Notes: generated by a model not told the origin, from the letters alone. Shown: positions 22,911 to 30,637, counted from the first letter of the stretch. The stretch is 64,000 bases of DNA from Rubrivirga sp046845755 (GCF_046845755.1 NZ_CP177357.1:2294001-2358000), one strand, 5' to 3'. A program made the numbers and translations.

Positions 22911-23380
22911 GCGGCAAGCTGCGGCAAGATCGGTGGACAAAAGTGGAAACGGATCGCCGAAACGGAGCCCTGTGGGGCGATCTCGTTTCCAGCGCGGCGG
23001 CAAGCTGGCCCCGGCGGGTAGGCAGCCAGCCCGGGGCCGTCAGCGCGCGGTGGCCACCCCTCGAAATCGCCGGACAACTCCGGACAGTTTCGGAAGCTGG
23101 CGCCGCTCGGAGGGGGCGGAAAACTGCGGAAAGCAGGTTGAGAGAGGTCGAGAACGAATCGGCCAACGGCGAGCGCAACGGCCGATTTTGGTTCCAACCC
23201 GCGCGGTCGCCAGCGGAAAGCTCGACGGGCTCGCGGAACCCGAAACACCCGGACATTTCCGGACATCTCGGGCCGGGCCAGGGAGAGGTCGGACGGCCCT
23301 CGGCGCGCGGGACGGCCCGGCGCGCGATCCGCCAACACGCGCCGGGGAGGGCTGCAGATGTAGACATAACATGACATCTC
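22911..23380. repeat. internal cluster of phased 10-bp direct repeats
   Basis: The 595-bp gap 22814-23408 carries no convincing gene but many head-to-tail 10-mers. They are GCGGCAAGCT/GCGGCAAGAT (22911-22930), GTGGACAAAA/GTGGAAACGG (22933-22952), GCGGCAAGCT (22997), CCGGACAACT/CCGGACAGTT/TCGGAAGCTG (23070-23099), GCGGAAAACT/GCGGAAAGCA (23116-23135), GCGGAAAGCT (23213), CCGGACATTT/CCGGACATCT (23249-23268) and TAGACATAAC/ATGACATCTC (23361-23380). The rough consensus is NCGGAMANCT. Iterons of a replication origin or accessory recombination sites are both possible. Confidence 0.7.
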
Positions 23381-23408
23381 GCCGACCGGCCGGTGGCCAC
23401 ATAACACA

Positions 23409-23783
23409 TCATCCGCCCGACCCGTCCGGACGGGGATACCCCTCATCTGTGGCCTTCCGGTCGATGTCGTCGGACACGCCGCGCAGCCCTTCGGCCGTGA
23501 GGCACGCAGGACGGGTGGAGCGCGGGCCCGGCACGGTGGACCCGGCGTAGACGTTGAGGGTGTACGCGCGCGGGGTCCCTTTGCCCAGGTACGTCGAGGC
23601 ATACCAGAACCCCTGGTTGCCGCCCTCGCGGCTCTCCATGCGGAAGACGACACGCCGGCCGTGCCAGTCGTCGAACGTGAACCGGCCCGCGCGCCACGCC
23701 TCCTCGATGAACTCGCGCCCGAGGTGCCCCGCCTCGGCGGCGGTCAGGTGTGGGCCGGCGGGGCGTCTTCCTGCGCCGCTCAC
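23409..23783 (-). CDS. hypothetical protein, end of tail operon
   Basis: 124 residues. The GTG start at 23783 overlaps the stop of the gpU-like gene as GTGA, so it is translated with the tail genes. The middle has a beta-rich stretch (FTFDDWHGRRVVFRMES, GFWYASTYLGKGTPRAYTLNVYAG) after an amphipathic N-terminal helix (AEAGHLGREFIEEAWRAG). No family recognised. By position it could be a tail or baseplate accessory protein, or a late regulator. No signal peptide or membrane segment. Confidence 0.55.
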   Translation of the reverse strand: MSGAGRRPAGPHLTAAEAGHLGREFIEEAWRAGRFTFDDWHGRRVVFRMESREGGNQGFWYASTYLGKGTPRAYTLNVYAGSTVPGPRSTRPACLTAEGLRGVSDDIDRKATDEGYPRPDGSGG

Positions 23784-24331
23784 GGTTGCCCCGTCGGGAG
23801 GAACGTCGGGCCCCGCCCCGTCACGCGGCCGTCGTTCTCGGCGGCGATGCTCTCGGCGAGCTCCCGCCGCCGCCGCGCCAGCAGGCGGGCCCGCTCGTCC
23901 AGCACGTCGTTCGGCCCGGTGCTCAGCGAGCCGTCGTATTCCAGAAGCCGGGCGCTCACGTCGATGAAGCGCATCGCCGGGTCCCGGTACGTCACGTCGA
24001 GATCGGTCACCACGAAGTTGCCGAGGTAGGCCGACCCGAGGAAGAGCGGGCAGACCACCCCGTAGGCGAGGAAGCCCTCCAGGTGCAGCAGCCGGACCGA
24101 CGCGGTCTCGCCCGGCGCCCCGCTCACGGGCTGGCGCGTCGGCACGAGCCGCATCGGGAACTGGACTTCGGCGGGGCGCAACTGCAGCGCCTCTAGCCGC
24201 GTCACGCCGTCGGCGCCGGTGTGCTCGGCGTAGTCGCGCCGGAGCCTCACGCGCATCTCGTCAGGCGCGAAGGCCGACGTGAACTCGACGAGGCGGTCAA
24301 CGGGGCCGATGGACCCAACGGTGCGGAGCAT
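23780..24331 (-). CDS. gpU-like phage tail protein
   Basis: 183 residues from the ATG at 24331 (MLRTVGSIGPVDRLVEF); the longer upstream frame is a shadow of the baseplate gene. The pattern resembles P2 gpU-type tail proteins: a central RPAEVQFPMRLVPTR strand, a helix LLHLEGFLAYG, then YLGNFVVTDLDVTYRDP and MRFIDVSARLLEYDG. This compares with G-x-FVI-x-x-L near a final beta hairpin of gpU. In P2, gpU acts at the head-proximal end of the tail. It follows the gp25-like gene by 5 bp. Similarity is by pattern only and needs a profile search. Confidence 0.5.
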   Translation of the reverse strand: MLRTVGSIGPVDRLVEFTSAFAPDEMRVRLRRDYAEHTGADGVTRLEALQLRPAEVQFPMRLVPTRQPVSGAPGETASVRLLHLEGFLAYGVVCPLFLGSAYLGNFVVTDLDVTYRDPAMRFIDVSARLLEYDGSLSTGPNDVLDERARLLARRRRELAESIAAENDGRVTGRGPTFLPTGQP

Positions 24332-24336
24332 GGCGG

Positions 24337-24693
24337 CTACTGGCGGGGGGAGAGCTCGACGGTGAAGGCGACGCGCCCGAGGGTGCGGCCGACGGGGTCG
24401 CCGATGCGGACGGCGACCAACGTGAAATCCGGGTCGCCCCTCAGCGCCTCGGCGACGGCGACCCGGAGCCGGGCGGCCGACGAGACCGGCGCGTCGAGGA
24501 TGGACGGGTCCATCCCGAACGTCCGGTCGAGCGGGACCGACCCGCGCGGAGTGGACAGCTTCAACCGGACGCGCTGTAGGGCGCGGCTCAGCTCCCACTC
24601 GGCGCGCTCGCGGGAGTCGGTGGGCGGGCTCGATCCGGCGAGGATGAGCGGGGCGGGGGCGGCGAGGCCGCCGGGGAAGTCGAGGGTGGGCAT
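24337..24693 (-). CDS. gp25/W-like baseplate wedge protein
   Basis: 118 residues. Family-like features are GSVPLDRTFGMDPSILDAP (the conserved G-x-x-P-L-D-x-x-F-G turn of gp25/W-type baseplate proteins, about residue 51), a helix with ARLRVAVAEALRGDPDFTLVAVRI, and a final strand (LGRVAFTVELS). Such proteins form part of the inner baseplate of contractile tails. The N-terminus (MPTLDFPGGLAAPAPLILAGS) is short and Pro-rich. It lies between the tape measure (24 bp) and gpU-like genes, a usual tail-module neighbourhood. Confidence 0.65.
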   Translation of the reverse strand: MPTLDFPGGLAAPAPLILAGSSPPTDSRERAEWELSRALQRVRLKLSTPRGSVPLDRTFGMDPSILDAPVSSAARLRVAVAEALRGDPDFTLVAVRIGDPVGRTLGRVAFTVELSPRQ

Positions 24694-24717
24694 GGGAGGC
24701 AGGCTAAAGGGTGGCCG

Positions 24718-27330
24718 TCACAGTCGCGTGCGGGTGTCTTGGGCGCGGGCCAGCATCCGCTCGAACTCGCGCTGGTCGAGCGCCAGCGCCTGCCCTACGC
24801 CCTCGCGCACGTCGGCCACGCTGGCGGTGCCGGTGAACGTGACGTTGACCGTCGGCGAGTAGACGGGCGCGAGCCCCCCGCCCGCTCCGCCCCCGCCGCC
24901 GACGCCGGCAGGCACGGCGCCGCCCGCCGTGCTCGCGGCGAGTGTGGCCGCCAGCGCCGGGGGGCCTGTGCCCGCCGTGCCGAGTGCGAGCGTGGCCGCC
25001 AGCGCGGGCGTCCGGACGGCCCCGAACGCCGACGACAGCGCGCCCGTGAGCGGCGCCGGCGTCACGGTCGAGGCCATCAGCTTCATGAGCCCCTCGCCCG
25101 CCGTGTTGAACGCGACGAGCGGGCCGCGCTTGACCGGCGAGCCCGGGACCATCCCTCGGATCGGGGCGAACACTTGGGCGACCTTCCCGACGAGCCCTGA
25201 GGCCATCGAGCCGATGCCACGGATGAACCCGCGGATGAGGTTCTTGCCCGCCTCGACGAGCGAGAAGTCGGCGACGAACGAGCGGATGGAGCCCCAGGCA
25301 CTGAGGAGGCTGTCCTTGAACCCGACGGCCGCATCGTGGGCACGGCGAGCCCACTCCACGAACCCGGCCACCTTGTCGGCCACCCACCCGACGGCGTTGG
25401 CGGCCCGCGTCAGGTTGTCGACGAGCCCGCCGCCGAGGAAGGCGCCGAGCGACCGGGCCCCGCCCTCGCCCTCGCTCGACGCGCCGAGGAAGTCGCCGAA
25501 CGCCGAGACGGCCGGGCTGACGGCGTCCCACAGGCGGAGCAGCGAGTCGCCGAGGTCCCGGAGCGAGTCGAACAGCCCGCCCGACTTGGTCGCCGAGTCC
25601 ACCATGCCCGAGGCGAACCCGCCGAGCAGCGCCTGCCCGAAGTCGAGGGCCTGACGCGCCAGCCCGCCGAGCACGTCGCGGATGGGCTCGGTCGCTGCCC
25701 AGAACGCGCGGAGCTTGGCGGTCACCGTCTCGACGGCGGGCCCGACCGCCGAGCCGAGCGCGCGGCCCGCGTCGACGAACCGGCCGATGGTGCCCACGCC
25801 CGCCGCCACCTCCGGCCCGCCGAACATCCCCTTGACGCCGGCCCACGCGTCGCGCGCCAGGTCGGACAGCGGGGCCAGCGCGTCGGCGACCGGCCCGAGC
25901 CCGTCGAGGAAACCGTTGGCGAACCCCTTCGCCTTCAAGCTGAGGGCGTCCCAGTTCCGCGAGACGAGGTAGACCGCCCCGGCCACGCCCGCCAGCGCGA
26001 TCCCCCACGGCGAGACGAGCGCCGCCAGCCGGAGCCTGCCCAGCCGCTTCCCGAACCCGGCCGCGAGCTCCATGCCGCGCCCGAGGTTGTCCGCCAGCGC
26101 GCCGGTCACCCACAGCGACCCGCCGACGCCGACGAGCGCGGTGCCGAGCCCGCCGACGGCCGCGACGATGCCGCCGAACACGGCCTTGTTCTCGATGGCC
26201 ACCTCGGCGAGCCGGGAGACCATCCCGATGCCGAGGTCGAGCGCGCCCTTCAACGGGTCGAGCAGGCCCGAGCCCGACGCCTGGAAGAGCGACGTGAACC
26301 CGCCCTTGAGGATCTTGAGCTTGCCCGTCAGCGAGTCGGTCATCTTGGCCGCCGCGCGCATGGCCACGCCCGACGAGTCGCCGAGCGCGTCGACGCCCTC
26401 CGTCAGCCCCTCGACATTCTGGAGGAGCGGGACGAGGGCCGCGTACCCCTGCTCCCCGAACGCCGCACGGAGCTTGTCCTGGACATCGGGGGTCAGGCTG
26501 TCCACGTCGCCGAGCCGGTCGGCCAGGCTGCCCAGCGTGCCCACCAGGTCGAGCCCGCCGTCCGCCGTCGTGACGTACGTGAACCCGAGCGCCTTCGACG
26601 CCGTGTTCAGCTTGCCCATCATGGCCGTCAGCCCGGTGCCCGCGCGCGAGCCCGCGACGCCGGCCGTGTTGAGCATCCCGAGCGAGGCGAACAGCTGATC
26701 GACGGGGAGCCGGGCCGACTTGGCGGCTGCGCTGGCGTAGTTGAACCCGTCGGCGAGCGGCGCCAGCGACTCGATCTGGTACCGCTGCTGCGTGGCCGTG
26801 ATGATGTCGGTGAACCGCTGCGACTCGTCCCCGGCCGCCCGGGTGTCGTCGGCGAGGTTGTTCATGGCCGTGCCCAGGAGCGCGGCGAAGGTGGCCGCGT
26901 CGCCCTTGGTGGCCGTCGCGCCCGTCAGGGCGTCCTCGGTCACGGCGACCGCGTCGGCGGCGGCGACGCCGGCCGAGACCACGTTGTACAGCGTGTCGGC
27001 GTACGTCTGCGCCCCGGCCCCGGTGCGGGCCTGGAAGCGGAGGAACGAGTCGGTGGCCGACTCGACGATCCCCTCGGCCTCCTCCCCCAGCGACTTGACC
27101 GGCTGGAAGGCCGCTTCCATCGACGCGGCGGCGCCGACGGGCGCGGCGGCGAGGGCGACGAGCCCGGCGCCCGCCTTCATGAACCCGCGCCCGGCCGACT
27201 CCATCTCGCGCCCGAACGTGCGCATGGTGCCGGTCAGGCCTTCGTACTTGGACTGGACTCGGCCGAGGCCACGGGCCATGCCGTCGGCGCCGATCAGCTC
27301 GAGCTTCAGTCCGGTGGTGATGATGGACAT
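24718..27330 (-). CDS. phage tail tape measure protein (TP901-type)
   Basis: 870 residues, the largest gene of the element. It sets tail length and occupies the tube before ejection. The N-terminal third carries the TP901-1-type tape-measure core: helices MRTFGREMESAGRGFMKAGA and VESATDSFLRFQARTGA, then NVVSAGVAAADAVAVTEDAL, FNYASAAAKSARLPVDQLFA and AGTGLTAMMGKLNTAS. The middle has several hydrophobic helices (about 385-415 and 440-460), and the C-terminus is Ala/Gly/Pro-rich low complexity. The gene follows the chaperone pair and precedes the gp25-like gene, the usual order. At the common 1.5 angstrom per residue it would specify a tail near 130 nm; this is a rough inference. Confidence 0.93.
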   Translation of the reverse strand: MSIITTGLKLELIGADGMARGLGRVQSKYEGLTGTMRTFGREMESAGRGFMKAGAGLVALAAAPVGAAASMEAAFQPVKSLGEEAEGIVESATDSFLRFQARTGAGAQTYADTLYNVVSAGVAAADAVAVTEDALTGATATKGDAATFAALLGTAMNNLADDTRAAGDESQRFTDIITATQQRYQIESLAPLADGFNYASAAAKSARLPVDQLFASLGMLNTAGVAGSRAGTGLTAMMGKLNTASKALGFTYVTTADGGLDLVGTLGSLADRLGDVDSLTPDVQDKLRAAFGEQGYAALVPLLQNVEGLTEGVDALGDSSGVAMRAAAKMTDSLTGKLKILKGGFTSLFQASGSGLLDPLKGALDLGIGMVSRLAEVAIENKAVFGGIVAAVGGLGTALVGVGGSLWVTGALADNLGRGMELAAGFGKRLGRLRLAALVSPWGIALAGVAGAVYLVSRNWDALSLKAKGFANGFLDGLGPVADALAPLSDLARDAWAGVKGMFGGPEVAAGVGTIGRFVDAGRALGSAVGPAVETVTAKLRAFWAATEPIRDVLGGLARQALDFGQALLGGFASGMVDSATKSGGLFDSLRDLGDSLLRLWDAVSPAVSAFGDFLGASSEGEGGARSLGAFLGGGLVDNLTRAANAVGWVADKVAGFVEWARRAHDAAVGFKDSLLSAWGSIRSFVADFSLVEAGKNLIRGFIRGIGSMASGLVGKVAQVFAPIRGMVPGSPVKRGPLVAFNTAGEGLMKLMASTVTPAPLTGALSSAFGAVRTPALAATLALGTAGTGPPALAATLAASTAGGAVPAGVGGGGGAGGGLAPVYSPTVNVTFTGTASVADVREGVGQALALDQREFERMLARAQDTRTRL

Positions 27331-27357
27331 CTCAGGGGGGGAGGTTGGGGCCCGGCG

Positions 27358-27878
27358 CTACGTCGCGTCGGGCCTGGGCTCGGCGGCGAGCTGGCGCTCC
27401 AGCTCGGCCACGATGGCGGCGGCGACCTCGGCGTCTTCGTCGAGGATGCCGAGGCCGACCACGCGGGCCGCCGCTACGAGGTCGGCGAGGGAGGGCCCGG
27501 CGCGTCGTCGCCCCCGGCGGCGTTGAGCGCGGCGAAGTCGTCGGCGTCGAGGTCGAGCACGTCGTCGAGCTTGATGCGCCGCCAGTCGTCGGCGTCGGGC
27601 TTGCGGACCCGGGCGGCGTCGGCGATCAGGAGGGCGGCGGCGTAGGACGCGGCGGCCGGGGGGCTCACGGCGTCGCTACTGGGGATGCCCAGCTCGGTGC
27701 GAGCGAGGCGCTCGGCGTTCCCGAGGGCGTGGACCTGCTGGCGGGCGGAGTGCCGGAGCACGACGAACTGGCGGCCGTCGACGGGCAGGGTGCCGGAGGC
27801 CCGGACGGTGCGGCCGTCGACGACGTCGCCGGGCTTGGGGATGGTGTCCGCGGACACGTCGGGAGGGGTGGGGGTCAT
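27358..27878 (-). CDS. tail assembly chaperone, long form by candidate -1 frameshift
   Basis: The 134-residue short form stops at 27474. In the -1 frame the reading continues past a perfect X XXY YYZ heptamer, G GGC CCT (27498-27492 on the minus strand), where the zero frame reads CCG GGC CCT. The extension (SLADLVAAARVVGLGIL, then an acidic-Ala helix, ending in PRPDAT) is protein-like and stops at 27358, 27 bp before the tape measure start. The fusion is 173 residues. This matches the G/GT-type chaperone arrangement of lambda-like and P2-like phages. Frameshifting itself is not demonstrated. Confidence 0.75.
27474..27878 (-). CDS. tail assembly chaperone, short form
   Basis: 134 residues, starting at the ATG 27878 (MTPTPPDVSADT). 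The core reads VRASGTLPVDGRQFVVLRHSARQQVHALGNAERLARTELG, then DDWRRIKLDDVLDLDADDFAALNAAG, an alpha-helical acidic tail typical of small chaperones placed before tape measures. The start overlaps the stop of a possible 45-aa ORF by four bases. The N-terminal codons for VSADT contain the 14-bp palindrome copy at 27844. Family is inferred from position, size and frameshift signal more than from sequence. Confidence 0.7.
   Translation of the reverse strand: MTPTPPDVSADTIPKPGDVVDGRTVRASGTLPVDGRQFVVLRHSARQQVHALGNAERLARTELGIPSSDAVSPPAAASYAAALLIADAARVRKPDADDWRRIKLDDVLDLDADDFAALNAAGGDDAPGPPSPTS
27492..27498 (-). other. candidate -1 ribosomal frameshift slippery site G GGC CCT
   Basis: The heptamer fits X XXY YYZ with both tRNAs able to re-pair (GGC to GGG, CCT to CCC). 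It lies about 7 codons before the short-form stop. Confidence 0.7.
27844..27857. repeat. 14-bp palindrome GTGTCCGCGGACAC, copy 2
   Basis: Identical to 22383-22396; lies within the first codons of the chaperone gene. Confidence 0.55.
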
Positions 27879-28012
27879 CGGAGGGTCGGGAGGGTGCGGA
27901 GGTTCGCGGGACGGGACAGGACGGGGAGCTCGCGGGCCGGGCGGAGCGCGGCGGCTACCAGCGGGCCGGGCGGCGCGAGCGCGGCGGCAATGAGGCGGGG
28001 CGGGTCGGTCAC
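27875..28012 (-). CDS. possible 45-residue tail-module ORF
   Basis: A GTG-started frame at 28012 encodes 45 Pro/Ala/Leu-rich residues (RLIAAALAPPGPLVAAALRP, then LPVLSRPANLRTLP) and ends with a TGA that overlaps the chaperone ATG as ATGA. Such overlap is the rule for genes in this element, and without this ORF the gap between 28070 and 27878 would be empty. I see no family. It could equally be a leader without function. Confidence 0.4.
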   Translation of the reverse strand: MTDPPRLIAAALAPPGPLVAAALRPARELPVLSRPANLRTLPTLR

Positions 28013-28069
28013 GGGGTTGGGGTGGAGGGTGGAGGGGTGACGATCGAGGCGGCGAGGTGGAGTGGGATC

Positions 28070-29812
28070 TCAGAATGGGGGCTCATCCCAAGTCGGCAGT
28101 GGCGTGTCGGGGGTGCCGTCGCCGCCAGGCGGCAGAGGGGGCGGACAAGCGCCGGACGCTGGCGGACGGACGAGCACAGGCACGTCCCCGTCCGGTTGTT
28201 CGTCCGGTGCCCTCGTGGACGACAAAGCGGCCAGCAGGTCGAAGAATGCCGGTTCGTCCGGTTCGTCCGGTTCGTCCGGTGGGGTCCCGACGTTGGGGAG
28301 GTAGACCCCCCTTGATCTCTGTATGGCCTTTCCAGAGGCAGTTAGGTTTCCGATAATCTCATAGGCCTGAGTGCGCTTCACGCCCCACGCCTCGGCCACG
28401 TCCTCCCATCCGAACGGGCTCGGTAGGCGAGCGCACTTGTCGGTGTCGCTCACCTCGACGGCGCGCTCGGCGAACGCGGCGGCGCCGTCCCCGCCGAACT
28501 CGTGACGGATGTAGATCCGGAAGACTTCCCGCCGGAGCCAGGCGGCCACATCGACCGCCCGCGCGAAGGTGGCCGCCGGGACGGGCGGGAGGACATCGAA
28601 GGCGCTGGGGCCGAACTCCCCTTGCTCGGCACAGTCGGCGAGATGGAAGGCGAGCGCCAGCCGGGCCGGGCGGTCGGGCTGCTTCGCGAGCATGGCGCGC
28701 ACCGCATCGGACGGGGCGGCCTCGTACATCTGGCCGTTCGTGTTGAAGAACTCCCGCAGCAGCTGGCGCGCACCATCCGACAGGGGTACCGCGCGCTCCG
28801 TCTCAGGGAGGGAGTACAGTCGACGCACGGTCAGGCGGTATGCCGCCGACGTGTCCGGGTGGATCGTCGCGTCGGTCCAGACGCGGGGCAGCGTCGGGGG
28901 CTCGGCGAGACAGAGCCTCGCCAGGAAACCCGACTCCGAGAACTCCGGCGTGATGAGCCGGCGGAGCGTGGTAGGCTGAACGGTGGAGGCGACGGCCACA
29001 CACGGCCGGTTGATCCGGAGCGTCGGGCTCTCGGGGTTCTTCCGGTCCACCGTCAGCGGAGCCCCGTCGTGGATCTCGATCCACTTGAACAAGTCGCCGC
29101 CGCCGTTGCCGCTCCGGTATCGGTTGAAGCCGCCGAGCCACGCGCCCGCCTCGGGAGGAGCCGAGAGAAGCCCCCGGGGGTTCACGGAGTGACGGTCCGC
29201 CAGCGCCTCGATCGTCACGTCCTGAACGATGAACCGGCGGGCTTGGGGCCGCTCGGGCGGAGCCTCGTTGGCCTTGGCTTGCTTCCCAAGGCCCTCGTAC
29301 CTCCGGAGGTCATCGGCGTAGGCCTCTGCCTCGACCTCGTGCTCGGCGAACGCTTCTCGCGCTAGGTCGCGGACGGGTGCGAGTGCGGCGTCCCATGCTG
29401 GCGACTTGCCGGAGCCCGACGGCGCGACGACGACGGCCCACAGCGTCGCGGGCACCTCCCACCCTCGCTTCAACTCCAGGCGGGCAGCGTTACCAACGGC
29501 CGAAGCGAGCACGGCGAGGGCGGGGAGGGCGACGGCAGCCTCGTCCACGTTGCGCGCCAGCGCGGCCGACCGGATGTAGCGCGCGACGCTCTCGGGTAGC
29601 GCGCCCGTCGGGAACGGGCGCCAGTCGAGCACACGGCCAGCGTCCACGGAGGAACGCCCGGACGAACCGGACGAGCCGGACGAACCCGCATCGCGTACCC
29701 GAAAGCGTCGATTATGGGGCTCAGATTCGTCCGCAGCCCTACCGGACGAAGGGCCGGACGAAGGGAGTCCGGCCGCCTCGGCGAGCTGGCGGAGCGTGTC
29801 TGGGCGGCTCAT
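28070..29812 (-). CDS. DUF3987-type P-loop protein (replication/helicase-like)
   Basis: 580 residues from the ATG at 29812, which overlaps the upstream stop by ATGA; the longer upstream frame is shadow. Walker A VAPSGSGKSP (about residue 130) follows an N-terminal region (PTGALPESVARYIRSAALA, ALPALAVLASAVGN) typical of DUF3987/YfjI proteins of mobile elements. A Walker B-like strand and VASTVQPTTLRRLITPEFSE follow. A winged-helix region near the C-terminus reads FGWEDVAEAWGVKRTQAYEII. Tandem repeats encode GSSGSSGSSG near residue 45 and DEPDEPDEP near 515. A role in replication of the element is inferred from family context. Confidence 0.7.
   Translation of the reverse strand: MSRPDTLRQLAEAAGLPSSGPSSGRAADESEPHNRRFRVRDAGSSGSSGSSGRSSVDAGRVLDWRPFPTGALPESVARYIRSAALARNVDEAAVALPALAVLASAVGNAARLELKRGWEVPATLWAVVVAPSGSGKSPAWDAALAPVRDLAREAFAEHEVEAEAYADDLRRYEGLGKQAKANEAPPERPQARRFIVQDVTIEALADRHSVNPRGLLSAPPEAGAWLGGFNRYRSGNGGGDLFKWIEIHDGAPLTVDRKNPESPTLRINRPCVAVASTVQPTTLRRLITPEFSESGFLARLCLAEPPTLPRVWTDATIHPDTSAAYRLTVRRLYSLPETERAVPLSDGARQLLREFFNTNGQMYEAAPSDAVRAMLAKQPDRPARLALAFHLADCAEQGEFGPSAFDVLPPVPAATFARAVDVAAWLRREVFRIYIRHEFGGDGAAAFAERAVEVSDTDKCARLPSPFGWEDVAEAWGVKRTQAYEIIGNLTASGKAIQRSRGVYLPNVGTPPDEPDEPDEPAFFDLLAALSSTRAPDEQPDGDVPVLVRPPASGACPPPLPPGGDGTPDTPLPTWDEPPF
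28251..28277. repeat. three tandem 9-bp repeats GGTTCGTCC (inverted partner at 29660-29686)
   Basis: Three perfect copies near the 3' end of the DUF3987 gene. The region 29660-29686 near its 5' end has the reverse complement (GGACGAACC, GGACGAGCC, GGACGAACC), so the two 27-bp stretches form an inverted repeat with 26 of 27 matches. Confidence 0.75.
29660..29686. repeat. three tandem 9-bp repeats GGACGAACC (inverted partner of 28251-28277)
   Basis: See the partner. On the coding strand it encodes GSSGSSGSSG, while the partner encodes DEPDEPDEP. Confidence 0.75.
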
Positions 29813-30117
29813 CGGCTCCGCCCCCCGGCGTGCTCGGCGATGAAGACGACGGCGGCCGACGTGTCGAAGTAGAGCCGCGTCGTCCCTGGGGTTCTGTCGG
29901 ACGGCGCCAGGTCGCCCGCGCCGACGGCCGCGAGCACGGTCCGGGGGTGGAGGCTCGACGCCGTGGCCACGTCCGCCAGCGTGACCACGTGGCCCGCCGT
30001 GACGGACGCGCGCGCGACGGCCTCGCGTCCGGCAGCGGTCAGGGCGCACGACCCGTCGGGCTGGCGAGCGAGCGGCGGGGCGCCGAAGAGGTCTCGGGCG
30101 AGATCGGGGCGGCTCAC
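29809..30117 (-). CDS. MerR/excisionase-like helix-turn-helix protein
   Basis: 102 residues. The C-terminal half reads VVTLADVATASSLHPRTVLAAVGAG, then a wing (DLAPSDRTPGTTRLYFDTSAA), the pattern of MerR-like HTH_17 excisionase-type domains. The N-terminus (LFGAPPLARQPDGSCALTAAGREAVARA) is helical. It overlaps its upstream neighbour (ATGA 30117-30114) and the DUF3987 gene (29812-29809), so the three genes form one translational unit. Probably a regulator or replication accessory. Confidence 0.6.
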   Translation of the reverse strand: MSRPDLARDLFGAPPLARQPDGSCALTAAGREAVARASVTAGHVVTLADVATASSLHPRTVLAAVGAGDLAPSDRTPGTTRLYFDTSAAVVFIAEHAGGRSR

Positions 30118-30401
30118 AGCGCCCTCGTGTTGCGACGGATGAACGCCTCGACGGCCGCCGGGTCGAACCGCCGGACGCCGCGCCCGGCCCCGATCCGCGT
30201 GACCGGGATGTCGCCGCTGGCGACCAGCGCCTCGACGGTCCGCGTGCTCACGTTGAGCCGGGCGGCGGCGCCCGCCAGGTCGAGCAACGGCGGCGGCGTG
30301 CGGGCCGCGTCGACGAGCTGGGCCACGCGGTCGGCGAGGCTGGCGGCGAGCGCGTCGAGGTCGGCGGGCGGGCGGTCGGGGGCCGGGCTGGGGGGCGGCA
30401 C
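30114..30401 (-). CDS. excisionase-family (HTH_17) DNA-binding protein
   Basis: 95 residues with GTG start at 30401. The C-terminal half is a clear HTH_17 domain: LLDLAGAAARLNVSTRTVEA, LVASGDIPVTRIGAGRGVRRF, then DPAAVEAFIRR. The N-terminus is Pro-rich. It heads the leftward block that continues through the second HTH gene, the DUF3987 gene and possibly the tail genes. As it is not adjacent to the integrase, a regulatory or replication role is as likely as excision control. Confidence 0.7.
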   Translation of the reverse strand: MPPPSPAPDRPPADLDALAASLADRVAQLVDAARTPPPLLDLAGAAARLNVSTRTVEALVASGDIPVTRIGAGRGVRRFDPAAVEAFIRRNTRAL

Positions 30402-30440
30402 AGTGGGTTCGGCATCGAGCGGGCCTCGCAGCTACACAAA

Positions 30441-30477
30441 GCGGGCCCCCTTCTGTGCCGCAGAGGTGGGGGCCCGC
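30441..30477 (-). terminator. GC hairpin between cargo gene and HTH gene
   Basis: A 10-bp stem GCGGGCCCCC/GGGGGCCCGC with a 17-nt loop, followed on the minus strand by CTTTGTG. It lies downstream of the stop at 30638 and upstream of the next start, so it probably ends the cargo transcript. The 236-bp gap 30402-30637 holds nothing else I can name. Confidence 0.6.
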
Positions 30478-30637
30478 CCGTGTTCGCTGCCGAGTCCTCG
30501 CCCGGAGCAGATTGAAGATCGGGGATGGCCGACGTGTTGACGCCGGCCGTTCTCTGCGGCACCCGTAGTGTCCGGCATGGACGGGCCGAAGTGGGCACGT
30601 GCCTCGGGTGTGCCTCGTGTGTTCCCGTGCCTGCGCG

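Noticed and set aside
22911..23380. CRISPR array
   Set aside because: Repeats are 10-bp direct units, adjacent and degenerate; there are no 25-40-bp repeats with unique spacers and no cas genes.
22871..23653. 260-residue minus-strand frame over the internal repeat cluster
   Set aside because: Low-complexity sequence produced by the repeats; several frames are open together and none looks like a protein.
30537..30575. Rightward promoter near 30.54 kb (TTGA ... TAGTGTCCGG)
   Set aside because: Spacing is 26 bp and no plausible rightward gene follows; the frames there are antisense to the cargo gene.
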